Assembly (NCBI RefSeq): GCF_000277125.1 | Contig: NC_016946.1 | Location: forward strand, 372,001 to 436,000 | Origin: Mycobacterium intracellulare ATCC 13950 | Lineage (GTDB): Bacteria > Actinomycetota > Actinomycetes > Mycobacteriales > Mycobacteriaceae | Reading direction: 5' to 3' | Length of the DNA: 64,000 nt | Shown here: positions 8,546 through 16,663 of the stretch, one piece after another | How positions within the stretch are numbered: position 1 is the first letter of the stretch | Layout of the letters: each line of letters starts with the position of its first letter | Program-made: the position numbers and the translations under genes | The notes under the pieces: generated by a model | Database searches by the model: none | What the model was told of the DNA's origin: nothing | Seen by the model: only the letters and a program-made list of their open reading frames with translations

Positions 8546-9736
8546 TTACAGCGGCCGCGTGAGCCAGAGGTGGTCGGTGGACGCGGCCGCGTAGGGCCCC
8601 TGGGCGGCTCCGGTCTGCAAGACGAGGTCGAACGCCTCGGCGCGCATCCGGCGGTCGGTGTAGAGCAGGACGATCACTCCGGCGTTGAACGGTGCGGTGA
8701 TGATCTCGCCGATCGCCGCCCCGACGGAGAGGATCGCGGTGCTGATCAAAAAGGCGGTGCCGGACGAGGTGATCTGGAAAAACTGACCGACGATGCTGAA
8801 CGGCACCGCGACGGCGTTGGCGACGATCGAGGCCACCAGGAAGGTGAGCGTGCGGATGCCCAGCACTCGCCAGAAGCCGTTGCGGATCAGCTTGAACGAT
8901 CGGGTGATCGCGTCGAGCACGGGCAGCCGTTCCAGCACGATCAGCACCGGGGCGAACAGCACCACGGTGTACAGGTACACCAGCGCCGCGAGGACGACCA
9001 GCACCAGCGGGATGCCGAGCACCACGGCCGCCGCGGCGCTGCCGATCGCCGCCAGCACCCCGATGATCACCGCGACCAGCCCGGCCAGGGCCGCCACCAC
9101 GACGGCCTCGACCAGGGCCAGGCCGAGCAAGGCCGGCAGCCGCCCGCGGATCCTGGTCCAGGTTTCACCGATGGTGATCGGCGACCCGAACACCGCCCGC
9201 CCGACGATGACGGTGAGCATTCCGGACAGCAGCATGCCGCCCAGCCAGCCGACGAGGAGGCCGGCCCCCACCGACGCCGTCCAGGCGCCCAGGACCCCCG
9301 CGGTCAGGGTGTCGGGCTCGCCGGTGGTGGTGAACCGGTCGTGGGCGGCCAGCGGGCCGAAGAAGGCGACCTTGGTGATGATCTGCATGACCACGACGAC
9401 GATGGCGGTCAGACCCAGCGTCGCTTTCGGATTGGCGCGCACGTAGCCGACCGCGCCGTTGAAGATGTCGCCGAGGGTCAGCGGGCGCAGCGGGATGATG
9501 CCGGGCTTGACCGTTCCGTAGCCCGGCGGCGCGCCGAAGGCGGGTGGGGTGCCGTAGCCCGGCGGCCGCCCGTAGCCGGGTGGGACGCCGTGGCCGGGTG
9601 GGGGCGGATAGCCCGGCGGGGGACCATAGGTCGGGTAGACCGGGGGCGGGCCGTATTGAGGTGGCGGGCCGTATTGAGGCGGCGGGCCGTATGCGGGCGG
9701 CGGGCCAACCGGATGACCAGGCGGCGGCGCGGTCAC
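8546..9736 (-). CDS. Proline-rich multi-pass membrane protein
   Basis: 396 residues from the GTG at 9736. The first 100 residues are a proline, glycine and tyrosine repeat (PPPQYGPPPQYG and variants), probably disordered and cytoplasmic. About six membrane helices follow, interrupted by GETWTRIRGRLPALLGLAL and RSFKLIRNGFWRVLGIRTL segments. These are typical of the membrane domain annotated as glycerophosphoryl diester phosphodiesterase membrane domain. No phosphodiesterase catalytic motif is visible, so enzymatic activity should not be assumed. Corresponds to Rv3689. It probably leads the minus-strand moxR operon. Confidence 0.85.
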   Translation of the reverse strand: MTAPPPGHPVGPPPAYGPPPQYGPPPQYGPPPVYPTYGPPPGYPPPPGHGVPPGYGRPPGYGTPPAFGAPPGYGTVKPGIIPLRPLTLGDIFNGAVGYVRANPKATLGLTAIVVVVMQIITKVAFFGPLAAHDRFTTTGEPDTLTAGVLGAWTASVGAGLLVGWLGGMLLSGMLTVIVGRAVFGSPITIGETWTRIRGRLPALLGLALVEAVVVAALAGLVAVIIGVLAAIGSAAAAVVLGIPLVLVVLAALVYLYTVVLFAPVLIVLERLPVLDAITRSFKLIRNGFWRVLGIRTLTFLVASIVANAVAVPFSIVGQFFQITSSGTAFLISTAILSVGAAIGEIITAPFNAGVIVLLYTDRRMRAEAFDLVLQTGAAQGPYAAASTDHLWLTRPL

Positions 9737-9827
9737 CGAACGCCGAGGCCTTGCAAACTAGCTCCGCGGCCGGGCGCGTCGTTCGTCATGGGCTCCATCC
9801 TGTCGGCGGTCGTGGCATTTCACAATG

Positions 9828-9857
9828 TTGACCGGCATTGACCGGCATTGACCGCGT
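9828..9857. repeat. Three 10-bp direct repeats (TTGACCGGCA)
   Basis: Two exact copies of TTGACCGGCA at 9828-9837 and 9838-9847, then a third starting TTGACC at 9848 and diverging after position 7. They lie in the 153-bp gap between the divergent genes at 9736 and 9890. Each copy carries a -35-like TTGACC. No -10 element stands at the right spacing from all copies, so a helical-phase (10-bp) protein-binding site is as likely as stacked promoters. Confidence 0.7.
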
Positions 9858-9889
9858 TGTCCCCCGCGCCCGCGCGTAGCGTCTCACAC

Positions 9890-10354
9890 ATGGCGGAACT
9901 CAAATCCCGGCTCCGGGCGGACCTGACCGCGGCGATGAAGGCCCAGGACAAGCTGCGAACGGCCACGCTGCGGATGCTGCTGGCCGCGATCCAAACCGAG
10001 GAAGTGTCCGGCAAGCAGGCCAAAGACCTCACCGACGAGGAGGTCATCAAGGTGCTGGCCAAGGAATCGCGCAAACGCGGCGAATCCGCCGAGATCTACA
10101 CCCAGAACGGGCGCGGAGACCTGGCCGCCAACGAGCACGCCGAGGCCAGGATCATCGACGAATACCTGCCCACCCCGCTCACCGAGGCCGAGGTGGCCGA
10201 CGTTGCCGACACGGCGATCGCGCAGGTGGCCGAGGAAATCGGCGAGCGCCCCGGCATGAAACAGATGGGCCTGGTGATGAAGGCCGCCACCGCGATCGCG
10301 GCCGGCAAGGCCGACGGCGCCCGATTGTCGGCCGCCGTCAAAGAGCGCCTGTAG
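9890..10354 (+). CDS. YqeY/GatB-domain protein
   Basis: 154 residues from the ATG at 9890, matching Rv3688c in length; the frame opens earlier at 9848, but MAELKSRLRADLTAAMKAQDK is the conserved N-terminus. The protein is one YqeY domain: an N-terminal helical bundle with RTATLRMLLAAIQ and a C-terminal half with EYLPTPLTEAEV and MKQMGLVMKA. The fold resembles the tail domain of the GatB amidotransferase subunit and may bind tRNA, but the standalone proteins have no settled role. Neighbouring SigF-type genes start immediately downstream. Confidence 0.92.
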   Translation: MAELKSRLRADLTAAMKAQDKLRTATLRMLLAAIQTEEVSGKQAKDLTDEEVIKVLAKESRKRGESAEIYTQNGRGDLAANEHAEARIIDEYLPTPLTEAEVADVADTAIAQVAEEIGERPGMKQMGLVMKAATAIAAGKADGARLSAAVKERL

Positions 10355-10375
10355 CCCGACCGGTTCGGTGGACTC

Positions 10376-10400
10376 GTTTGCCCTCGGGGCAGCCGGGTAC
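10376..10400 (+). promoter_or_regulatory. SigF-type promoter for the F420 oxidoreductase
   Basis: GTTT at 10376-10379, a 15-bp spacer and GGGTAC at 10395-10400. The ATG at 10411 is ten bases further on, so the mRNA would have almost no leader. This also supports the start at 10411 rather than the earlier in-frame codon at 10378, which overlaps the promoter. Confidence 0.7.
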
Positions 10401-10410
10401 CCAACTGCGC

Positions 10411-11397
10411 ATGACCAATTTTGGCTACACTTTGATGACCGAGCAGAGTGGACCCAAAGAGCTTGTCCAGTACGCCATTTCGGCCGAACAGCGCGGTTTC
10501 GACTTCCACGTCTGCAGTGACCACTTTTCACCGTGGCTCAGCTCGCAGGGACACGCGCCCAACGCCTGGGCGGTCCTGGGTGCGGTGGCACAGGCCACCG
10601 AACGGGTAGACCTCTACACCTACGTGACGTGCCCGACGATGCGGTATCACCCGGCCATCGTCGCCCAGCAGGCCGCCACCGTGCAGATCCTGTCCGACGG
10701 CCGGTTCACGCTGGGCCTGGGCAGCGGCGAAAACCTCAACGAGCACGTCGTGGGCAGGGGCTGGCCGGCCGTCACCCGCCGCCAGGACATGCTGCGTGAG
10801 GCCATCAAGATCATCCGGGAACTGTTCGGCGGGCAGCTGGTGGACTTCACCGGCGACTATTTCCAGGTCGACTCCGCGCGGCTGTGGGACGTCCCCGACG
10901 TCCCGGTCGGCATCGGGGTGGCCATCGGGGGCACCAAGGCGATCGACAAGTTCGCCAAGCTGGCCGACCACCTGATCGCGACGGAGCCCAAGGCCGAACT
11001 CGTCCACGGCTGGCACGGCGCCCGGCAGGCCGCGAACCTCGCCGGTGGCGGCCGGGTGATCGGCCAGATACCGGTGTGCTGGGACCCCGACCGCGACACG
11101 GCCGTCAAGCGCGCGCACGACCAGTTCCGCTGGTTTGCCGGCGGCTGGAAGGTGAACGCCGACCTGCCGACCCCGGCCGGTTTCGCCGGCGCGACCCAAT
11201 TCGTCCGCCCCGAAGACGTCGCCGGCACCATTCCCTGCGGGCCCGACCTCGACGCGATCGTCGAGAGCGTCCGGCCCTACTGGGAAGCCGGATTCACCGA
11301 CATCGCGCTCATCCAGGTCGGCGGGGACACCCAGGAGAGGTTCCTCAAAGAGGCCGCCGAGCCGCTGCTCGCCGCGCTGCGCGAGGCAGCGAACTGA
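10411..11397 (+). CDS. LLM-class F420-dependent oxidoreductase
   Basis: 328 residues. It is a luciferase-like TIM barrel with the F420 subgroup's features: MTNFGYTLMTEQSGPKELV at the N-terminus, the DHFSPWLSSQGHAP loop, VTCPTMRYHPA, and the SDGRFTLGLGSGENLNEH segment that binds cofactor phosphate. It resembles the F420-dependent glucose-6-phosphate dehydrogenase relatives of the TIGR03557 type. The substrate cannot be told; reduction with F420H2 during stress is a reasonable inference given the SigF-type promoter. A membrane protein gene follows 14 bp later and a DJ-1 gene after that, so a three-gene stress operon is likely. Confidence 0.9.
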   Translation: MTNFGYTLMTEQSGPKELVQYAISAEQRGFDFHVCSDHFSPWLSSQGHAPNAWAVLGAVAQATERVDLYTYVTCPTMRYHPAIVAQQAATVQILSDGRFTLGLGSGENLNEHVVGRGWPAVTRRQDMLREAIKIIRELFGGQLVDFTGDYFQVDSARLWDVPDVPVGIGVAIGGTKAIDKFAKLADHLIATEPKAELVHGWHGARQAANLAGGGRVIGQIPVCWDPDRDTAVKRAHDQFRWFAGGWKVNADLPTPAGFAGATQFVRPEDVAGTIPCGPDLDAIVESVRPYWEAGFTDIALIQVGGDTQERFLKEAAEPLLAALREAAN

Positions 11398-11411
11398 TCG
11401 GCGGACGGGCG

Positions 11412-11786
11412 ATGACGAGCGACCAATCGGACGACACCACAGCCACATTGGTCTCCGCGCTCGGCGGTGCCAGCTTCGCCCTGGGCATCGGCGAACTGGT
11501 GGCGCCGAGTCGGGTCGCCGCGATCGCGGGCGTCGACGACACCGCCCGGTCGCGCCGGGTGATCCGCGCGCTCGGGGTGCGCGAATGCGGCCATGGCGCG
11601 GCGCTGTTGGGGGGCCCCGACAAGCTGGTGTGGACCCGTGTGGCCGGGGATGTCCTGGATATGGCCCTGTTGATCGCGGGTGTGGCCGCCCGCGGCCCCG
11701 GGCGGCGGCGCCAGGGCATCGTCTGTGCCGCCGCCCTGTCCGGGATCGCCGGCCTGGACCTCTACACGGCGATGCGAACTCTTTGA
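11412..11786 (+). CDS. Small membrane protein, cyclase/dehydrase-associated type
   Basis: 124 residues from the ATG at 11412, 14 bp after the oxidoreductase stop. Three hydrophobic stretches (about 12-35, 60-85 and 98-118) are joined by RSRRVIRALGVRECGHGAAL. This motif resembles membrane segments seen next to or fused with SRPBCC cyclase/dehydrase proteins in actinobacteria. No catalytic motif is present. The function is unknown; co-transcription with an F420 enzyme and a DJ-1 protein suggests a role in redox or carbonyl stress at the membrane. Confidence 0.75.
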   Translation: MTSDQSDDTTATLVSALGGASFALGIGELVAPSRVAAIAGVDDTARSRRVIRALGVRECGHGAALLGGPDKLVWTRVAGDVLDMALLIAGVAARGPGRRRQGIVCAAALSGIAGLDLYTAMRTL

Positions 11787-11824
11787 TCCGACGCGAATCG
11801 TCGATCGCAGGAAGGAAAACGGCG

Positions 11825-12379
11825 ATGTCAAACGAATTGCAAGGAAAGAGAATAGCTTTTCTCGCGGCCGACGGCGTGGAAAAGGTTGAGCTCGAACAGC
11901 CGCGCGCGGCGCTGCAAGAGGCCGGGGCCAAGGTCGAGGTGCTCTCGCTCAAGGACGGCGAAATCCAGGCCCGCAACCACGATCTCGAGCCCGCCGGGAC
12001 CTTCGCCGTCGATCGGAAAGTGTCCGAGGCGTCGGTGGGCGAATTCGACGGCCTGGTGCTGCCGGGCGGCACGGTGAACCCGGACAAGCTGCGCATGGAC
12101 GACGACGCCGTCTCGTTCGTCCGCGATTTCGTCAGCTCGGGCAAACCGGTGGCCGCCATCTGTCACGGACCCTGGACCCTGGTGGAAGCCGGTGTGGCGG
12201 TGGGCCGGACGCTGACGTCCTACCCGAGCATTCGCACGGATCTTCGCAACGCGGGCGCCCAGGTGGAAGACGACGAGGTCGTCATCGACGGCAATTTGAT
12301 CTCCAGCCGGTCACCGTCGGACCTCCCCGCGTTCTGCGCGGCGATACTCAAACAGTTTGCCCAGGCGACGGCCGGTTAG
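11825..12379 (+). CDS. DJ-1/PfpI-family protein
   Basis: 184 residues from the ATG at 11825, preceded by AGGAAGG at a good distance (11809-11815). It has a flavodoxin-like fold with the nucleophile elbow AICHGPW: Cys113 is followed by His114. The acidic partner is probably Glu22 or Glu24 in GVEKVELEQP. The family includes PfpI/YhbO-type proteins, linked to glyoxal detoxification, deglycation and stress resistance; which activity applies here is not visible. It appears to be the last gene of the transcript starting near 10407. Confidence 0.93.
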   Translation: MSNELQGKRIAFLAADGVEKVELEQPRAALQEAGAKVEVLSLKDGEIQARNHDLEPAGTFAVDRKVSEASVGEFDGLVLPGGTVNPDKLRMDDDAVSFVRDFVSSGKPVAAICHGPWTLVEAGVAVGRTLTSYPSIRTDLRNAGAQVEDDEVVIDGNLISSRSPSDLPAFCAAILKQFAQATAG

Positions 12380-12401
12380 CCGCGGCGATGCCGGGCCGGT
12401 C

Positions 12402-12428
12402 GGTTTGAATGCCCCGGTTTGCGGGCAT
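12402..12428 (+). promoter_or_regulatory. SigF-like promoter for the methyltransferase-CDGSH pair
   Basis: GGTTT at 12402-12406, a 16-bp spacer and GGGCAT at 12423-12428. The -10 differs from GGGTAT by one base, so it is a weaker match than the others. The GTG start is at 12485, giving a leader of about 50 bases. Confidence 0.5.
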
Positions 12429-12484
12429 CATCCCGCCAAGCCGTGATCAGCGGCTATCCGTATAGGGTTCTCGAAAGGCCAACC

Positions 12485-13174
12485 GTGACGACCACATATC
12501 CCGAGCCCGCCGTCTTGCCCACCCAGAACGTGTATCGGCCGCAGGAGGACTCCAGACTGCTGGTCGATGTGATGCACGAGACCGGTCTGATCCCGGGACG
12601 GCGCGTTCTGGACCTGTGCACCGGCAGCGGTTTCGTCGCGATAGCGGCGGCGGAGATGGGTTGCGCCGACACGACCGCCTTCGACATCTGCCCGCAGGCC
12701 GTTCGCTGCGCCCGGGAGAACGCCGCGGCTGCCGGAATCGACATCGACGTTCGCGAGGGGTCGTGGATAACCGCGGTGGAGTGCGCGCCGTTCGACGTGG
12801 TGGTGTCGAATCCGCCCTACGTGCCGACCCCGCCCGGTGCCGAGCTGGAAGAGATCTGCCCGGAAGCCGGACCGTCGTGGGCCTGGAATGCCGGCCGAGA
12901 CGGACGCCTGATCCTCGACCCGCTGTGCGAGTCGGCTCCGAAGTTGTTGCGCGACGGTGGATCCCTGCTGATGGTGCACTCGGCACTCGCCGGTGTCCAG
13001 CAGTCGCTGGATTCCCTCAAGTGGGCCGGTATGGACGCGGCAGTGGTTGCCTCGAAATGGATTCCGTTCGGCCCGGTGATGACGTCCCGGGCGCAGTGGT
13101 TGGAAGACGTCGGCCTGATACCGCGCGGACGCCGGGAAGAGGAACTGATCGTGATTCGGGCCGAAAAGCGATGA
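12485..13174 (+). CDS. HemK/PrmC-like SAM-dependent methyltransferase
   Basis: 229 residues from the GTG at 12485 (VTTTYPEPAVLPTQNVYRPQ). The Rossmann motif I is VLDLCTGSGFVAIAAAE, and motif IV is the amide-methylating type SNPPYVPTP. NPPY indicates modification of a planar nitrogen: Gln in release factors, Asn, or a nucleobase amine. The short N-terminus without the PrmC helical bundle places it with HemK2/MTQ2-like enzymes rather than the main PrmC. It overlaps the downstream CDGSH gene by four bases (ATGA), so the two are translationally coupled. Confidence 0.88.
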   Translation: MTTTYPEPAVLPTQNVYRPQEDSRLLVDVMHETGLIPGRRVLDLCTGSGFVAIAAAEMGCADTTAFDICPQAVRCARENAAAAGIDIDVREGSWITAVECAPFDVVVSNPPYVPTPPGAELEEICPEAGPSWAWNAGRDGRLILDPLCESAPKLLRDGGSLLMVHSALAGVQQSLDSLKWAGMDAAVVASKWIPFGPVMTSRAQWLEDVGLIPRGRREEELIVIRAEKR

Positions 13175-13419
13175 GTCCCACCAGGGTTCAGGTGGTGCCC
13201 AACGGCCCGGTGCTGGTTTCGGGTCCGGTGCGCATCGAGATGCCCGGCGGCGAGGTCGTCGAGTCCGACCGGTTCATGGTGGCGATCTGCACCTGCCGTC
13301 GCAGCGGCAGGTACCCCTTGTGTGACACCAGCCACCGCAGATGCAAGCGCCTGAGCAAGACGACCGCTACGTCAGCGGCCGCCGCAACGACGTCCGATCC
13401 TGCTTCCACGACGCCATAA
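13171..13419 (+). CDS. CDGSH-type iron-sulfur protein
   Basis: 82 residues. The 2Fe-2S binding signature is present: C-x-C followed by RRSGRYPLCDTSH, giving three Cys and one His ligand. The Gly of CDGSH is Thr here. An N-terminal beta strand segment (VQVVPNGPVLVSGPVRIEMP) is typical of single-domain bacterial members. The C-terminal 25 residues are Thr/Ala/Ser-rich and disordered. The last 53 bp overlap the 3' end of the convergent redox-enzyme gene. The cluster is probably redox-active, for electron transfer or sensing; partners are unknown. Confidence 0.87.
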   Translation: MSPTRVQVVPNGPVLVSGPVRIEMPGGEVVESDRFMVAICTCRRSGRYPLCDTSHRRCKRLSKTTATSAAAATTSDPASTTP

Positions 13420-14368
13420 TCGTTTCCGCCAGGCGGTTTTCGACCGCGGCGTGCGCGCGGATCCCGAATATGACGTCCTGCTCGAGCTGCGGCTCCCGGG
13501 CGACGAGATCGCCGACCACATCCGCGCGCACGACGTGTTCGTGTACCGCGTCGGCCTCGACGTGCTCGCTGTAGAAATTGATGCAGGCCGCGGGCGCCTG
13601 CAAGCGCTCCAACGCCCGCACCATGCGCTGGGATCCGGGCGGCGAGGTGATCTCGGTCGACGCGAAGTGCCCGATCGCGGCGCCGCGCAACGAGCGGTGC
13701 AACCCGAACAGCGACATCAGATTGACCACCGCCAGCGATTCGGCGGGAACCGCGTCGACGTAACCCCAATACGTCGCGTCCAGCCCGGCCGCGGTCAGCA
13801 GATCGGCGAACAGTTGCTGATGCAGTCGGGGGCCCTGCCCGGCGCCGTACTCGTCGAACTCCACCGCCACGAAGGCCGCTTTGGCGGTGCCCATCAGGCG
13901 CGGAATGGCCCAGGCGTGCGGATCGCCCTCTTTGAGGTGATACAGCGAGCGGTGCACGAAGTATTCGCACATCTGCTGCCACGTCCCGGTGTCACGCAGG
14001 TAGTACGACGGGCCGGTGCCGTCGACGGGTTCGATCGAAATCGCTTCCATCTCAGCCGCGGCCGTCTGCTCGGGTTCGATCGGCCCGACGTCGCGGCGCA
14101 CACCGGCCAAGAACACGCGCTCCAGCTCGGCGCGCAGCGCCAGCAGCGCCGGGTTCCACTCCCACGCGGGGTCGACACCGGCGAAACCGCGGTAGTGCAG
14201 CTCGTAGCAGACGGACAGCGCCAGCTGCAGATCCAGACCGTACGGGTCGGAATCGCGCACGGATGCGCCGATGCGCGCGAAATGGTCAACCGACGGCGGG
14301 CCCGCCAGCGCGCGACGAACGGCTGTCGACAGGGGCCCGTGTGCCTCGGGCAGGACGGGTTCAGTCAT
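13367..14368 (-). CDS. Iron-containing redox enzyme family protein (haem-oxygenase-like fold)
   Basis: 333 residues from the ATG at 14368. A GTG 18 bp upstream is in frame, but the start of transcription predicted from the SigF-type promoter leaves it without a leader. The all-helical fold shows candidate di-iron ligands: VEFDEYGAGQGPRLHQQLF (Glu/His) and YSEHVEADAVHEHVVRADVV (Glu/His pairs). Such haem-oxygenase-like di-iron proteins include oxygenases and N-oxygenases with small-molecule substrates; the substrate here is unknown. Its end overlaps the CDGSH gene on the other strand, a possible electron donor. Confidence 0.85.
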   Translation of the reverse strand: MTEPVLPEAHGPLSTAVRRALAGPPSVDHFARIGASVRDSDPYGLDLQLALSVCYELHYRGFAGVDPAWEWNPALLALRAELERVFLAGVRRDVGPIEPEQTAAAEMEAISIEPVDGTGPSYYLRDTGTWQQMCEYFVHRSLYHLKEGDPHAWAIPRLMGTAKAAFVAVEFDEYGAGQGPRLHQQLFADLLTAAGLDATYWGYVDAVPAESLAVVNLMSLFGLHRSLRGAAIGHFASTEITSPPGSQRMVRALERLQAPAACINFYSEHVEADAVHEHVVRADVVGDLVAREPQLEQDVIFGIRAHAAVENRLAETIMASWKQDRTSLRRPLT

Positions 14369-14395
14369 GGTCGATGAGCGGGTCACGCCGGTGAC

Positions 14396-14420
14396 TACCC
14401 GTAACCGGGGCCCGGCAAAC
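14396..14420 (-). promoter_or_regulatory. SigF-type promoter for the iron-containing redox enzyme
   Basis: On the minus strand: GTTT at 14420-14417, a 16-bp spacer and GGGTA at 14400-14396. Transcription would start near 14388, about 20 bases before the ATG at 14368. It sits 27 bp downstream of the rsbU-like stop codon at 14447. Confidence 0.7.
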
Positions 14421-14446
14421 GGCGCCGCAACACTTTTCGACGCCCA

Positions 14447-16663
14447 CTAGCCGGATTCAGCCGGCAGTCTGAAGGTGATGTCGAGGGTGGTGCCGGTGGC
14501 CGCGGTGTCGAGCTGCGTCGCATCGCTGAGCGCCCTGATCAGGGGCAAGCCGCGCCCACCGTTGACCGGGTTGGCGGCCGGCGCCTTCCACGAACCGTAA
14601 TCGGTGATCCGGGTGCGCACTTCGCCGTCGCCGAGGCTGGCCTCGACCACCATCGTCCCCGCGACGAATCCGCGGTAGGCGTGTTCGACGCAATTGGTGC
14701 AGGCCTCGTTGACCACCAGCACGATGTCGGCGGCCAGGTCCCCCGTGATGTGGGCGGCGCGCAGCCAGTCCGCGAGGCGGTGCCGGATGCGAACCAATTG
14801 GTCTGCGGTGGCGTCACTTTCGATGCGTAGCGGCGTCTGGTGGTGGCGGTAGATCACCATCGCGACGTCGTCGTCATAGCCGCCCGCCGGCGCCAGTTCA
14901 CGAAGCATCTCATCGGCGACGGTGTCCAGCGGTAATGTCATCGTCTGCGCCAGAACGTCTGCCGCGCGGGCGATTCCGTCGTCGATCGACTCGTGTTTGC
15001 GTTCCACCAGCCCGTCGGTGAACAACATCAGGGTCGAGCCGGGCGGCAGCACCCGGGTGGCCTGCGGGCGCGGTTCATCGCGGCGGACCGCGAGCGGCAC
15101 CGAAGCGGCGTCGGTCAACAGGGTCGTCGTGCCCGGCTCGGGGCCGGTGAGCACGGCTGGCATGTGCCCGGCGTTGCTGTATTGCAACAGCCCGGTTTCG
15201 GTGTCCAGGATCGCGAGAAAAACGGTGGTGCAGTAGGCGTTCGGGATGAGCGACGCCGCCGAGTCCAGCTGATCGAGCAGCACCGCCGGCTCCGCGCCGT
15301 TGATCAACAACGCTCGCGCGGAACTGCGCAGCTGGCCCATGATGGCGGCGGCCGGCAGGCCGCGTCCCACGCAGTCGCCGACGACGATGCCGATGCGGTG
15401 CTCGCCGATCGGCAGCACGTCGTACCAGTCACCGCCGATCTCCAAGGGCAGCACCGCGGGTTCGTAGCGCACCGTGAAACCCGGCGGGGGCTGGATGGGC
15501 GGGAGCATGGCACGCTGCAGCGTCAGCGACGTCTCGCGGGCGCTCTCGAACTGACGAACGTGCTGCATCGCCAGACTGAGGTGGCTGATCAGCACGGTGA
15601 CCAGCAGGCGGTCTTCGCCACTGACCCAGCGGGGTGTGCGCAGCTCCAGCCACAACGCCAGGTCCCCGGTGCCGGACAGCACCGCGACCAACCCCTGGGC
15701 CTTACCGGGATGATCAGGTGACTCAACGGTTTTCGCGGTCAGCGGTAGTTGCTGGCGCGCGTCGGAGAAGGTGTGACGCAACCACGGATCCAGCTTGCGC
15801 CACGACGTCGCCGCGGGCTCGCCCGCGGTGTGGACGGTCGGGTCGCCCTCGCCGCTGGGCCACATGACCGCGACCACCCGCTGCACGTCGATCGCCGCGC
15901 GGCACTCGTCGAACGTGATCGACAGCAACTCATCCACGCTCCTGGCCACCGCCACCGCCGTGGCCAGGCGCAACACCGCGCTCTCCCGCGCCGCGAATGC
16001 GCGTTCCGCGGTGATATCACGAACGGTCCCGACGTAGGCGTCGCGATCGCTGCCGGATTCCTTGACCGCGTTGATGCTCACCTTCACCCAGGCGAGATGC
16101 CCGTCGCCGTGGCGGATCGGCGTTTCGTAGTCGGCCCTGCCGTGGTTCAGCACCAGGCCGATCTGCTCGGCCGCCGTCTTGGTGTCGACCAGCCACGGGT
16201 GCGGCCACCGATAGGGCAAACCCTCGCTGGGAAAGCCGATGATGTCGATGAAGGCGCTGTTCATCTCGATCACGGAGCCCTCGTGGTCGGCGACGAAGAA
16301 CCCCTCCTGCAGCGAATTCACCAGCGCGTTGCGGAATTTGTCGCGATCTGCCAGCCAATCCGCGCGATCCCGCTGTTCCGCGTAGCGCCTGTTGCCGTCG
16401 ATGAATCCGCGCATGGCCACGTCGAGGGGAGCCAGCAGTTGCAGCAGGAACTCCAGCGCGATCGGCCCGTCGATGCGCACGTCCTTCGCGATCTCGAAAA
16501 CCAGGCGGACGTGGTTCTCGACGATTTCGAGCAGGCTGATCTGATTCTGTAGGGCCGTGCGACCGAGCTCATTTCCGATCGACAAGTTGGCGTCATCGGG
16601 TGAGTCCAGATAGTTGCGCAACGCGGCGGCGTAGCGATCGTGGAAGTCTTCGTTGCCGCTCAT
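14447..16663 (-). CDS. RsbU-like sensor phosphatase with fused anti-sigma kinase domain
   Basis: 738 residues with five parts. Residues 1-90 resemble RsbU_N, the RsbT-docking four-helix domain (RYAAALRNYLDSPDD, then QISLLEIVENHVRLVFE). A PAS domain spans about 105-225 and a GAF-like domain about 230-375. A SpoIIE/PP2C phosphatase spans about 385-605, with metal motifs GGDWYDVLPIG, VGDCVGRGLPAA and YDDDVAMV. A RsbW/SpoIIAB-type HATPase spans about 610-735, with VNEACTNCVEHAY and GGRGLPLI. The layout is like Rv1364c. It probably dephosphorylates an anti-anti-sigma factor such as RsfB. It overlaps rsbX by four bases. Confidence 0.9.
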   Translation of the reverse strand: MSGNEDFHDRYAAALRNYLDSPDDANLSIGNELGRTALQNQISLLEIVENHVRLVFEIAKDVRIDGPIALEFLLQLLAPLDVAMRGFIDGNRRYAEQRDRADWLADRDKFRNALVNSLQEGFFVADHEGSVIEMNSAFIDIIGFPSEGLPYRWPHPWLVDTKTAAEQIGLVLNHGRADYETPIRHGDGHLAWVKVSINAVKESGSDRDAYVGTVRDITAERAFAARESAVLRLATAVAVARSVDELLSITFDECRAAIDVQRVVAVMWPSGEGDPTVHTAGEPAATSWRKLDPWLRHTFSDARQQLPLTAKTVESPDHPGKAQGLVAVLSGTGDLALWLELRTPRWVSGEDRLLVTVLISHLSLAMQHVRQFESARETSLTLQRAMLPPIQPPPGFTVRYEPAVLPLEIGGDWYDVLPIGEHRIGIVVGDCVGRGLPAAAIMGQLRSSARALLINGAEPAVLLDQLDSAASLIPNAYCTTVFLAILDTETGLLQYSNAGHMPAVLTGPEPGTTTLLTDAASVPLAVRRDEPRPQATRVLPPGSTLMLFTDGLVERKHESIDDGIARAADVLAQTMTLPLDTVADEMLRELAPAGGYDDDVAMVIYRHHQTPLRIESDATADQLVRIRHRLADWLRAAHITGDLAADIVLVVNEACTNCVEHAYRGFVAGTMVVEASLGDGEVRTRITDYGSWKAPAANPVNGGRGLPLIRALSDATQLDTAATGTTLDITFRLPAESG

